The position numbers and the translations under genes were made by a program. Positions 1-8,541 of a stretch of DNA of 64,000 nt are shown one piece after another; position 1 is the first letter of the stretch, and the number at the start of each line of letters is the position of its first letter. The notes beneath the pieces were generated by a model. That model worked only from the letters and a program-made list of their open reading frames with translations. It was not told the origin of the DNA and ran no database searches. Source of the stretch: Pedobacter sp. (GTDB taxonomy: Bacteria; Bacteroidota; Bacteroidia; Sphingobacteriales; Sphingobacteriaceae). The DNA lies in the NCBI RefSeq assembly GCF_031119335.1, contig NZ_JAVHXT010000004.1:257462-321461 (forward strand). Direction: 5' to 3'.

Positions 1-59
1 GGGAGAATTAAAGAGGGAGGATTAACCAAGAAAATACTATCGAATAAAGACAAAACAAC

Positions 60-1025
60 ATGGAACTAACTCCACAAATCAAAGAAAAAATCTCCCTGCT
101 TCAAGAAAAGTATGAAGCGATGGGACAAGATATGGTCTCTTACCTAGATGGCCTTTTATACGCAGACTTCCTTACTTATTGGGATTACATTCACTTGGAT
201 ACTTTGCTGAGTTTGCAAAGTCCGAAAACGCCGTTTCCAGATGAGGAAATCTTTATCATGTACCACCAAATTACGGAGCTATATTTTAAGCTTTCGTTAC
301 ATGAATGCAGGCAAATTGCCGAACACGAAAATCTGACTGCAAAATTCTTCACAGACCGTGTAAAAAGAATTAATGCTTATTTCAATGCTTTAACTACCTC
401 ATTTGAAGTGATGGTAAATGGTATGGAGAAAGAGCAGTTTTTAAAGTTCCGTATGTCGTTGTTGCCAGCAAGTGGTTTTCAAAGTGGGCAATACCGTATG
501 ATTGAAATTTCTGCAACTGATTTTACACAACTGATAGATAAGAGCAAGCGTGAAGAACTAGCCAACGCATCCATCGAGGAAAAATTTGAGCACATTTATT
601 GGAAAGCTGGAGCTACAGAATTAGCTAGTGGCAAACAAACACTAACCTTAAAGCAATTCATCAACAAATACGCTGCACAGTTTTTGGCTTTAGCGAAAGA
701 AAGAGAACACAGCAATTTTGCATCGCTTTATAAACAACTAGATGCTAAAGGTGAAGACGTAACTTTACTAGCAGAAGAGTTACGTAAACTAGATTTGTAC
801 GTAAATGTAGAATGGCCTTTATCGCATTACAAATCTGCTGTGCGTTATTTAGAAAAAGACCCAGTAGACATTGCCGCAACTGGCGGAACGAATTGGCAGA
901 AATACCTGCCTCCGCGTTTCCAAAAAAGAATTTTCTACCCGTTTTTATGGACTGAAGAACAGATGAATGAGTGGGGAAAAGGCTGGGTACTTAGTGTGCT
1001 GCAAACACTCAAAAACAAACATTAA
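60..1025 (+). CDS. kynA: Tryptophan 2,3-dioxygenase family protein
   Basis: This heme enzyme opens the indole ring of L-tryptophan to N-formylkynurenine, the first step of the kynurenine pathway, in the cytoplasm. The 321 residues show the family blocks in order: YIHLDTLLSLQ near residue 43 with the substrate-facing His45, HQITELYFKL near 69, FRMSLLPASGFQSGQYR near 131-147 with the carboxylate-binding Arg and SGFQS signature, and SHYKSAVRYL near 256 with His257 as expected heme ligand, followed by TGGTNWQKYLPP. The length is a little above that of proteobacterial TDOs. The 59 bases upstream show no clear promoter. No other kynurenine gene is next to it in the window. The family call is firm; activity on other indoles cannot be excluded. 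Confidence 0.92.
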   Translation: MELTPQIKEKISLLQEKYEAMGQDMVSYLDGLLYADFLTYWDYIHLDTLLSLQSPKTPFPDEEIFIMYHQITELYFKLSLHECRQIAEHENLTAKFFTDRVKRINAYFNALTTSFEVMVNGMEKEQFLKFRMSLLPASGFQSGQYRMIEISATDFTQLIDKSKREELANASIEEKFEHIYWKAGATELASGKQTLTLKQFINKYAAQFLALAKEREHSNFASLYKQLDAKGEDVTLLAEELRKLDLYVNVEWPLSHYKSAVRYLEKDPVDIAATGGTNWQKYLPPRFQKRIFYPFLWTEEQMNEWGKGWVLSVLQTLKNKH

Positions 1026-1061
1026 TTCTTCGCAAAAAGTTAAAAAACACTTGATTTTTAG

Positions 1062-1069
1062 TACTTTTG
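1062..1069 (+). promoter_or_regulatory. Probable promoter -7 box (TACTTTTG) of ilvE
   Basis: TACTTTTG matches the Bacteroidota -7 consensus TAnnTTTG exactly and lies 60 bases before the ilvE start. No good TTTG -33 element is visible at 19-21 bp spacing. The leader after it contains a short CGTTT/AAACG hairpin with a T run. Confidence 0.5.
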
Positions 1070-1129
1070 CAGCAAATAAAAAAGAACGTCTGCGTTTAAT
1101 GGGCAAACGTTTTTACAAAATTCTATAAA

Positions 1130-2197
1130 ATGACCGAAACATTAGACATCAAAGTAACCAAGGTTGAGCAAACTCGCCTTACTGTTACTGATTTTTCAGA
1201 GTTACCATTCGGTAAAGTGTTTACCGACCACATGTTTTTGTGTGACTATGAGGATGGTGTATGGAAAAACCCTAGAGTAGTTCCTTATGGCCCAATCCCG
1301 ATGAGCCCAGCAATTTCTGCGCTGCATTACGGACAAGCTATTTTTGAAGGTATTAAAGCCTACAGACTACCCGACGGTAAAATCAGCATCTTCAGAGCTG
1401 ACAAAAACTTCCTGCGTTTTAATAAATCGGCAAGAAGAATGTCTATGGCCGAAATTCCTGAAGAAATCTTTATGCAAGGTATGGCTACTCTTATCAATGT
1501 TGACGAAACGTGGGTACCTAACCAAGAAGACTACGCATTATATATCAGACCGGTAATGTATGCTACCGACCCTTATTTGGGTGTTAGACCATCAGACAGC
1601 TATACATTTGCGATTTTAACTACGCCTACTGGCAAATATTACAACAAAGCTTTAAGAGTTAAAGTAGAAACTGAATTTACTAGAGCTGATGATGGAGGTG
1701 TTGGTTACGCTAAAACAGCGGGTAACTACGCTCGTTCACTATATCCATTTGAGGTAGCTAGAAAAGAAGGTTTCGACCAACTGATTTGGACTGATGCGCA
1801 AACGCATGAGTTTATTGAAGAAGCTGGAACAGCAAACTTAATGTTCGTAATTGATGGTAAATTAGTAACTCCAGCGGTTAGAACTACAGTTTTAGATGGT
1901 GTAACTAGAGATACCATCATCCAATTAGCAAAAGCTGATGGTGTTGAGGTAGAAGAAAGAAGATTATCTGTTAAAGAAATCATTGAAGGTATTGAAAACG
2001 GCAAGTTAACAGAAGCATTTGCTGCTGGCACTGCTGCAGCAGTAACCCATATTGGTCAAATCAACTATCAAGGTAAAGATTACACTTTAACAGATGTTGC
2101 TACAAGAACAATTTCTAACAGCATTACTAAAAAGTTAAATGATATAAAATATGGTTTAGCTCCAGATACTTTTGGCTGGAACTGGGTGATTTCTTAA
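1130..2197 (+). CDS. ilvE: Branched-chain amino acid aminotransferase
   Basis: This fold-type IV PLP enzyme catalyses the last step of leucine, isoleucine and valine synthesis and the first step of their breakdown, with 2-oxoglutarate/glutamate as partner, in the cytoplasm. The 355 residues carry the class IV signatures: GQAIFEGIKAYR near 68-79, the PLP-lysine segment GYAKTAGNYARSL with Lys195, and FIEEAGTANLMFV near 228-240, which contacts the cofactor phosphate. This is the longer, eukaryote-like BCAT type common in Bacteroidota. The start at 1130 gives a conventional N-terminus. A 9-codon ORF (1099-1128) ends 1 base before it and includes Ile-Leu codons. A strong bidirectional terminator follows. 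No ilv biosynthesis genes flank it. Confidence 0.95.
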   Translation: MTETLDIKVTKVEQTRLTVTDFSELPFGKVFTDHMFLCDYEDGVWKNPRVVPYGPIPMSPAISALHYGQAIFEGIKAYRLPDGKISIFRADKNFLRFNKSARRMSMAEIPEEIFMQGMATLINVDETWVPNQEDYALYIRPVMYATDPYLGVRPSDSYTFAILTTPTGKYYNKALRVKVETEFTRADDGGVGYAKTAGNYARSLYPFEVARKEGFDQLIWTDAQTHEFIEEAGTANLMFVIDGKLVTPAVRTTVLDGVTRDTIIQLAKADGVEVEERRLSVKEIIEGIENGKLTEAFAAGTAAAVTHIGQINYQGKDYTLTDVATRTISNSITKKLNDIKYGLAPDTFGWNWVIS

Positions 2198-2220
2198 TCG
2201 CAATAAGCAAAAAAAACAAT

Positions 2221-2247
2221 AAAGCCTCGAATTTAATTCGGGGCTTT
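2221..2247. terminator. Bidirectional terminator between ilvE and the AsmA-like gene
   Basis: An 11-bp stem (AAAGCCTCGAA with TTCGGGGCTTT, one G-T pair) and a 5-nt loop is followed by a T run on the plus strand and preceded by an A run, which becomes a T run on the minus strand. It can end both convergent transcripts (ilvE and the gene ending at 2253). Confidence 0.85.
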
Positions 2248-2252
2248 GTTTT

Positions 2253-4052
2253 TTAACGATTTTTGGCACGTTCCAATCTCCTCATTTCACGACGTAATTT
2301 TCGTTTGTCGCGTTCATCCTTCATGTTTTCAAAACGAGTTATATAACTTTTAATTTCAGCTTCCTTTTTCGGCGTAAAACCAACACTGTACTTTACGCCT
2401 TGAAATAAGGTTTTCCAAATGTAGCTGAAGAACGAAGCTGTAGGTTGCCGCTGATAGTTGATGGGTGCCACTGTAAACTTCCCATCATCAGAGGGATTGT
2501 CGGAGTAAATTACCATTGCATTAGCTAAAAGCGATAAAATCCCCAGTCGTTTTAAACGTTCGCCACCCTCATGTTTCTTCATTAAACCCAACGATAAATC
2601 GTTGTAAACAAATTCGATTTCCCCAGTAGCTACATCATTATTGGCTTTAATATCGAATGCGAAACTGCGCACCAAACAGCTCTTAATCTGCAACATCGCC
2701 AAAGGTTTTGTAATGTAGTTCAGCTGACGGCCATCCATATTTAGCAGCCTTCCCTGGTAAGAAAAATCTGCTTTAGGAGCTGTTACGTTAAACTTGAAAC
2801 CAACATTTAACTTTCCCTGTCCCATCAAATAGCTTTCCAAATTCGCCTCAATTATTGGGTTTAATTTTTTATACTTCTGTTCGTTGGTTACATTGCTAAT
2901 CACACCAGATGTGTTGTTAAAATTAATCCTTCCCCGCTGTTTACTCTTTGCATCAAATTCAGCGTAGCTGATATCCAATTTGTTTAGGACTATTTTTTTA
3001 ATGGTGATGGGAATATTGATTTTTTGCAGCAACTGATGTGGAAATCTGCCCGTTTTATCTTTCAATAACTTAGGATAAGAATTGTCGTTAAAAACCGATA
3101 AAGTGCCATCGGCGATATTCATTTCTTCCGCCAATATTTCTCTTTTTTTGATATAGGAAAATAAGTTAATTCCATAAAAATCGATGTTGTTTAGCTTTAA
3201 TGAATAGCGATCGCGAGCATAACCGCTTACCTTGGGGAAATCCTGTTCTGAATAACGTGGTTCTAAAGCAAACTCTTTGATGTTGAGTTTCTTCTCCGAT
3301 GCACTAAATTCAAATTGGCTTGCCTTAATGTAATACATACTATCTGGCGTAGCGAAGGTATAGTTGTTCAAATACACATAGGCATCCTTCAACAAGTAAA
3401 ACCTGCTTTTATCTTTTGCAGACGCAGAATCTATCAACCAATCTTTTAAAGTAATGGTAATGTTCGAAATGGTGTCAACATCAGCCTGTGCTTTATTGTT
3501 GTCTACATATTTAAAGCTAGCGTTCTTAAAATCGATTGTTTTCACATGCAGCGCACTAAACATGTTTTTGATGTAATCGTAAGGCGACTTTTCTGGTTGC
3601 GGCAATTTATCCTCGTTAAATTTCAACGATTTGTTCACCATCGTAATACACGGATTATCAAATAGTAGCAGATCTATTTCAAGCTGCCTATCAAAATACG
3701 CTTTAATAAGATGGAATTTTTTAATGCTCAGTTTTTTGAGTTTGATTTGATACAAATTGTTTGGTGCTTTTTTCTCTTGCACCAACTTCCGGTACACATT
3801 GGTATCCGCTATCAAATTTACCTCGGTTAGCGACGCATTACCAAATAACGGATTTACGTTCACTTTATTGAAACTGATGTGATACAAACCATTGGTAGCC
3901 TTGTTAACTACCGCTCCTAACTCTTGCTGTACAATGGGTTTTATTTTACCAGAAACGTACCAAGCTGTGCAACCTACAATTATTACCAAAACCAATAATA
4001 CACCCAAAATCCATTTAAATTTTCTTTTGTGCTTGGATAAGGGTTTCAGCAT
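2253..4052 (-). CDS. AsmA/DUF748-like membrane-anchored protein (paralog 1)
   Basis: This 599-residue protein has a basic N-terminus, one membrane segment at about residues 14-33, and a long periplasmic part rich in short beta strands. That layout is typical of AsmA/TamB-like proteins, which are thought to act in envelope lipid transport or outer-membrane maintenance. The C-terminal 40 residues are charged and predicted coiled (MKDERDKRKLRREMRRLER). It is clearly paralogous to the protein at 5084-6793: both share the start of the periplasmic domain (NGLYHISFNKVNVNPLFG versus NGLYQINFKDIHLNVLTG) and a block near the end (SFFSYIWKTLFQGVKYSVG versus SFFNIMWKSVFKGMREIVG). The exact substrate is unknown. 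It is transcribed towards ilvE and ends in a shared terminator. Confidence 0.7.
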   Translation of the reverse strand: MLKPLSKHKRKFKWILGVLLVLVIIVGCTAWYVSGKIKPIVQQELGAVVNKATNGLYHISFNKVNVNPLFGNASLTEVNLIADTNVYRKLVQEKKAPNNLYQIKLKKLSIKKFHLIKAYFDRQLEIDLLLFDNPCITMVNKSLKFNEDKLPQPEKSPYDYIKNMFSALHVKTIDFKNASFKYVDNNKAQADVDTISNITITLKDWLIDSASAKDKSRFYLLKDAYVYLNNYTFATPDSMYYIKASQFEFSASEKKLNIKEFALEPRYSEQDFPKVSGYARDRYSLKLNNIDFYGINLFSYIKKREILAEEMNIADGTLSVFNDNSYPKLLKDKTGRFPHQLLQKINIPITIKKIVLNKLDISYAEFDAKSKQRGRINFNNTSGVISNVTNEQKYKKLNPIIEANLESYLMGQGKLNVGFKFNVTAPKADFSYQGRLLNMDGRQLNYITKPLAMLQIKSCLVRSFAFDIKANNDVATGEIEFVYNDLSLGLMKKHEGGERLKRLGILSLLANAMVIYSDNPSDDGKFTVAPINYQRQPTASFFSYIWKTLFQGVKYSVGFTPKKEAEIKSYITRFENMKDERDKRKLRREMRRLERAKNR

Positions 4053-4228
4053 TGTTGATTTGGCGCTAGGTTTATTAACCCAAGATACAGATTTTAAGGG
4101 AATTTTGAAGGAGTAAGTTTCGAATGCCCAAATAGCATTAAATCTTAAAGCCCCCTATTACTTGTTGAATTTAAGTGCTTTTATCAGCAAAACCATTTTA
4201 TTATATTTACGATACATTTACTACAGCT

Positions 4229-5074
4229 ATGACAAAAGAAAACGCAATAAAACTATTCGAACAAAAGCAGGTTCGTACCCACTGGGACGAAGAACAAGAA
4301 AAATGGTACTTTTCTATTGTTGATGTAATTGGCATTTTAACTGATAGTCCCAATCCGAGGAAATATTGGAGTGTGCTTAAAACACGGTTAAAAGCGGAAG
4401 GAAGCGAGTTGGCTACAAACTGTAGTCAACTGAAAATGCGTTCCACAGATGGCAAACTCTACAATACCGACGTAGCTGATACCGAACAACTTTTCCGCTT
4501 ATTACAATCTGTCCCTTCCAAAAAGGCGGAGCCTTTCAAATTATGGCTTGCAAAAGTTGGTCGAGAACGTTTAGACGAAATAGAAGACCCAGAAATTGGT
4601 ATTGATCGTATAATGGAAACCTACTTAAAAAAGGGTTACAGTAAAGAATGGGTTAATCAGCGTTTAAAAAGTATAGAGGTACGTAAAGAACTTACCGATG
4701 AATGGGAAAATAGAGGTATAAAAAGAGGGCAAGAATATGCAATTTTAACTGATGAGATAACCAAAGCTTGGAGTGGCCTTTCCGTTAAAGAATACAAAAA
4801 ACATAAAGAGCTTAAAAAAGAAAATCTACGAGATAATATGACCAACCTAGAATTGGTGCTTAATATGCTTGCAGAAGCCACTACTACCGAAATAAGCAAA
4901 GAGAAAAAACCTAAAAGCTTTTTAGAGAGCAAAAAAATAGCAAATGATGGTGGCACCATTGCAGGAAACACAAGAAGAGAAATAGAAGTGAAAACTGGGA
5001 AAAAAATTGTGACAAAAACCAATGCAAAAGTAATTAGCACTAAAATCGATGTTAAGAAAATCAAGGGTAAATAA
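4229..5074 (+). CDS. BRO-N / DinD-like protein
   Basis: The N-terminal half resembles the BRO-N DNA-binding domain of phage antirepressors (WYFSIVDVIGILTDSPNPRKYW, about residues 25-46 here, given in outline). The C-terminal half resembles DNA-damage-inducible protein D: the blocks MTNLELVLNMLAEATTTEI and KIANDGGTIAGNTRREIE match the DinD pattern of a GG-x-IAGN-x-R-x-E motif. I place the start at ATG 4229, 54 bases inside the longest ORF, because the homology begins there and a near-consensus -7 box (TATATTTA, 4202-4209) lies just upstream, inside the longer ORF. The tail of about 25 Lys-rich residues exceeds usual DinD. The gene sits convergent to one AsmA-like paralog (9 bases apart) and divergent from the other. 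A role in the DNA damage response is inference. Confidence 0.75.
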   Translation: MTKENAIKLFEQKQVRTHWDEEQEKWYFSIVDVIGILTDSPNPRKYWSVLKTRLKAEGSELATNCSQLKMRSTDGKLYNTDVADTEQLFRLLQSVPSKKAEPFKLWLAKVGRERLDEIEDPEIGIDRIMETYLKKGYSKEWVNQRLKSIEVRKELTDEWENRGIKRGQEYAILTDEITKAWSGLSVKEYKKHKELKKENLRDNMTNLELVLNMLAEATTTEISKEKKPKSFLESKKIANDGGTIAGNTRREIEVKTGKKIVTKTNAKVISTKIDVKKIKGK

Positions 5075-5083
5075 GAAGTAAAC

Positions 5084-6793
5084 CTATTTCTTCTTATTTG
5101 GTTGCTCCCCTTTTTTCATCGGCACAATGCCAATGCCCACAATTTCTCTCATGCCCTTAAAAACAGACTTCCACATAATATTAAAGAAAGAAGCCTGCGG
5201 TTCTCGCTCATGTGTTACATTAGCAAACCTCCCTTTTTCACCAGGGATATTATCATCTTTGATTAAAATGGTATTCGCTAGAAACGACAGCAAACCTTTC
5301 TTCTTCTCTTTTCCTTCGCTGTCTTCGCCGAGCATTTTAATTTTTAAATCTTTGTAGTAGAAGTATACCACACCCTTTGAGCCAGCGCTGTTAGCAGAAA
5401 TATCAAAACTCGCCGAAGTTACCTGCCCACTTTCCAATTCTATTTGCCCCAAAGGCTTCGAAATAGCGTTAAGTGCCTTTAAATTAAAACCGCCTACTTT
5501 CCCTTTGTAGCTAAATGCGCCATTATTTGAAGCCAAGTGGAAATCAATTTTCACGTTCATTTTTGCAGCCCCCATTACATAGGTGTTTAAATCTGCGTAG
5601 GCATGGCTTTGCTTCGCCAATCTAGCACTATCATTAGTTAAATTGGTAATTTTTCCATTCAACCCATCCAGTTTTACTGTACCTATTTCACTTGTTTTTG
5701 GATTGTATTCGCCATAAGCCACGTTCACTTTTGCAATATTTAACTGTTCAACAATAGTAGGAATAGGCAGGCGCTTAAGCGCCATGTGCGGGAAATTTCC
5801 AGCTTTGTTTAATCTCGATGGCGGCAACTCCCTATTCATAAACACATTTACCTGTGCCGGACCAAGGTTAATCGCTTTTACAAAAAGTTCACCATTATTG
5901 TTCAGTCCAACATAATCAATCCCAGAAAGGCTAATTTTCTTAAAGTCTAAATCGTAGCGGTCTTTCTGAACACTATACTTCCTACTAAATTCAATCTTCG
6001 GGTATTTCGGTTCCATTTTAAAACCTCGTATTTCCAAATCTCTTCCAGTTATAGAACCTCTCAAGGTATCTAATTTAAGAGTATACAATCTGTCTTTGGT
6101 TTCTGATTGATAACCCAACAATTCGAAACCGATGTTTTTGCTGTGAAATACACGAGTAGTATCAAATTGTGCTGCAGAATCAATTAAAACATCTTTAACA
6201 TTTATTGAAAGATGCTTGATGGCATTGAGTTTTCGTTTGCCATTGTAATAATCAAAATCGGCATCTATCACTTTAATTTGGCCAATAGAAATAGACTTTA
6301 GCGACTTTGAAATTTGCTGATATAAAGTACGTTCATCTTTAACCGTATCTGGTCGCTTTGGCACTTTATGATAAATCATATCGATAGATGGGTGGTCTAG
6401 AATGATGGCTGATAAACCAACTTTCTTTTTAAAATAAGCCGTAAGAATGCCTACTCTTGATATTTTAAGATGCGCTAACTTAATCCTGAACAAATGGGTT
6501 GGTGCCTGCTTTTTTTCCTTCAGTTGCTGAAATACATTCGTATCAGGCATTAAACTGATACTATCTAAAACCGCCGTACCCGTAAGCACATTTAGATGAA
6601 TATCCTTAAAATTGATTTGGTACAAACCATTAGAAGCGTTACTTACGCCTTCTTTAATTTTAGTGGTTAAGGTTTGTTTCCATTTAGCGCTTAAAATTAG
6701 CGCTGCAATACCTAAGATTAAGATAAGTGACCCTAAGATGCCACCAAACCAATACCAAAATTTACGCTTGCGGTAGAAAGTGTTCTCACTCAT
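5084..6793 (-). CDS. AsmA/DUF748-like membrane-anchored protein (paralog 2)
   Basis: This 569-residue protein has one N-terminal membrane segment at about residues 12-32 (WYWFGGILGSLILILGIAAL) and a periplasmic domain made of repeated beta-strand blocks, as in the AsmA/TamB superfamily. It shares N-terminal and C-terminal blocks with the protein at 2253-4052, so the two are tandem paralogs now separated by the DinD-like gene. It ends in a lysine-rich tail (MKKGEQPNKKK). The start lies 134 bases from the divergent miaB. Its stop overlaps an AT-rich hairpin (5069-5099) shared with the convergent DinD-like gene. The function is inferred from fold only; neither substrate nor partner is visible. 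Confidence 0.68.
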   Translation of the reverse strand: MSENTFYRKRKFWYWFGGILGSLILILGIAALILSAKWKQTLTTKIKEGVSNASNGLYQINFKDIHLNVLTGTAVLDSISLMPDTNVFQQLKEKKQAPTHLFRIKLAHLKISRVGILTAYFKKKVGLSAIILDHPSIDMIYHKVPKRPDTVKDERTLYQQISKSLKSISIGQIKVIDADFDYYNGKRKLNAIKHLSINVKDVLIDSAAQFDTTRVFHSKNIGFELLGYQSETKDRLYTLKLDTLRGSITGRDLEIRGFKMEPKYPKIEFSRKYSVQKDRYDLDFKKISLSGIDYVGLNNNGELFVKAINLGPAQVNVFMNRELPPSRLNKAGNFPHMALKRLPIPTIVEQLNIAKVNVAYGEYNPKTSEIGTVKLDGLNGKITNLTNDSARLAKQSHAYADLNTYVMGAAKMNVKIDFHLASNNGAFSYKGKVGGFNLKALNAISKPLGQIELESGQVTSASFDISANSAGSKGVVYFYYKDLKIKMLGEDSEGKEKKKGLLSFLANTILIKDDNIPGEKGRFANVTHEREPQASFFNIMWKSVFKGMREIVGIGIVPMKKGEQPNKKK

Positions 6794-6899
6794 GAAGTTT
6801 CTTTTATCCTCGTAAAGACAAAAAACGTATAGCTATTGTTTTAAATCATAAACAGATTGTAAAATTCCTGCCATTCTGTCATTTATCATTTAATTTTAG

Positions 6900-6907
6900 T
6901 ACTTTTG
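6900..6907 (+). promoter_or_regulatory. Probable promoter -7 box (TACTTTTG) of the miaB operon
   Basis: TACTTTTG fits TAnnTTTG exactly and lies 24 bases before the ATG of miaB. The same octamer occurs before ilvE. The -33 region is not obvious. Confidence 0.55.
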
Positions 6908-6930
6908 AAGCCCGTAAATTATATTTTTTG

Positions 6931-8466
6931 ATGATTGATTTTAAGCTTCAGGATAAAACACACGACGAAACCCGCCAAGGGGAAGCATTGCTGTTAGAAG
7001 GAAAAAGTGGTGATGGTAAAAAGCTTTACATAGAAAGTTATGGTTGCCAAATGAATTTTGCGGACAGCGAAATTGTGGCTTCTATTCTTTCTGAAACTGG
7101 CTTCGAGACCACTGGCGACTACCAAAATGCCGATGTGATTTTCATTAACACTTGTTCTATCAGAGAGAATGCAGAGCAACGTGTGCGAAACCGACTGTCG
7201 CAATTTGGGGTAGAAAAACGTAGAAACCCGAAATTGGTAGTGGGTGTTTTGGGCTGCATGGCCGAGCGTTTGAAAGCCAAATTTTTGGAAGAAGAGAAGT
7301 TGGTAGACGTGGTAGTTGGCCCGGATGCTTATCGTGATTTACCGAAATTAATTAACCAAGTTGAGGATGGACATAAAGCAGTTAACGTTATTTTATCTCG
7401 TGAAGAAACTTATGCAGATGTAAGTCCGGTGCGTTTAAACAGCAACGGAATTACGGCATTTGTAACCATTATGCGTGGTTGCGATAATATGTGCTCATTC
7501 TGTGTGGTTCCGTTTACAAGAGGAAGAGAACGCAGTAGAGATCCATTTTCTATCATCAAAGAAGCAAAAGAATTATTTGAAAACGGCTACCGAGAAGTTA
7601 CCTTGCTTGGGCAAAACGTAGATTCGTACTTATGGAGTTCGGAAAAAGCGCCAAAAAAGGTTACTGATGATGCTGCCGATGATATGAATACCTTGACAGG
7701 TGACGCTTTATTAGATGCCCTGAGCAACAAAACTGATTTACCTTCTGCATTAATTAAGGAGCATTCAGAGGGTTCTGTAAATTTTGCTCAGTTATTAGCT
7801 ATGGTTGCTGAAATTCACCCAGATTTAAGGGTTCGTTTTTCTACCTCGCACCCTAAAGATATTACCGATGAAGTACTTTACACCATCGCTAAATACGATA
7901 ATATTTGTAACTACATACACTTGCCTGTTCAATCTGGTAACAGCAGAATTTTAGCTTTAATGAACAGAACTTATACCAGAGAGTGGTATATGAACAGAAT
8001 TGATGCGATACGCCGTATTATTCCGGGCTGCGCCATTTCTTCTGATATTATTGCTGGTTTTTGTACAGAAACTGAAGAAGAACACCAAGATACTTTGAGC
8101 ATTATGGACTATGCGAAGTACAATTTTGCGTATACTTTCTCTTACTCTGAGCGACCAGGAACTTTGGCTGCCCGTAAATATGCAGATGATGTTCCGGAAG
8201 ATGTAAAAGCTCGTCGCTTGGCAGAAATCTTCAAAAAACAACAGGAAGATTCGTTGGCTTGTTTAGAAGAATTTGTTGGTAAAACAGTAAAAGTTTTAAT
8301 TGAAGGATTTTCTAAAAAATCTGATAAGGAATATAGAGGCCGTAACGATGAGAATGCAATGGTTGTTTTCCCAGTTACCGATTCGGTAAAACCTGGTGAG
8401 TACGCAAACGTTTATATTGAACGTTGCACATCGGCTACGTTAATTGGCAAAGCAGTTAATAATTAG
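6931..8466 (+). CDS. miaB: tRNA-2-methylthio-N6-dimethylallyladenosine synthase
   Basis: MiaB is a radical-SAM methylthiotransferase that converts i6A37 to ms2i6A37 in tRNAs reading UNN codons. The order is a UPF0004 domain with cluster cysteines near residues 39, 75 and 109, the radical-SAM CxxxCxxC ([10 protein letters not shown], Cys184/188/191), a TIM-barrel segment, and a C-terminal TRAM domain. I start at ATG 6931 rather than TTG 6928, which is in frame immediately before it. About 46 extra residues (roughly 236-282, acidic, with [20 protein letters not shown]) interrupt the barrel between LLGQNVDSY and VNFAQLL. It is the first gene of a probable operon with the sigma54 activator, lptE, a TPR gene and secG. 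Confidence 0.95.
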   Translation: MIDFKLQDKTHDETRQGEALLLEGKSGDGKKLYIESYGCQMNFADSEIVASILSETGFETTGDYQNADVIFINTCSIRENAEQRVRNRLSQFGVEKRRNPKLVVGVLGCMAERLKAKFLEEEKLVDVVVGPDAYRDLPKLINQVEDGHKAVNVILSREETYADVSPVRLNSNGITAFVTIMRGCDNMCSFCVVPFTRGRERSRDPFSIIKEAKELFENGYREVTLLGQNVDSYLWSSEKAPKKVTDDAADDMNTLTGDALLDALSNKTDLPSALIKEHSEGSVNFAQLLAMVAEIHPDLRVRFSTSHPKDITDEVLYTIAKYDNICNYIHLPVQSGNSRILALMNRTYTREWYMNRIDAIRRIIPGCAISSDIIAGFCTETEEEHQDTLSIMDYAKYNFAYTFSYSERPGTLAARKYADDVPEDVKARRLAEIFKKQQEDSLACLEEFVGKTVKVLIEGFSKKSDKEYRGRNDENAMVVFPVTDSVKPGEYANVYIERCTSATLIGKAVNN

Positions 8467-8541
8467 ATATGAGATATGCGTATTGAGATTTGAGACATGT
8501 TCTTGTCGCAATACGCTAAATCGCAATACGCAATACTAATA
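8467..8541. repeat. Low-complexity word-like spacer between miaB and the activator
   Basis: The spacer is built from short reiterated words: gagatatg, gagatttgag and the 9-mer cgcaatacg, which occurs twice 15 bases apart. It resembles other spacers in this window (13418-13490, 43505-43560, 61240-61310) in its use of permuted short words. No ORF or hairpin explains it. Confidence 0.5.

Noticed and set aside
4229..5074. Prophage around the BRO-N/DinD-like gene
   Set aside because: No integrase, capsid or other phage gene flanks it; only this one gene is foreign-looking.
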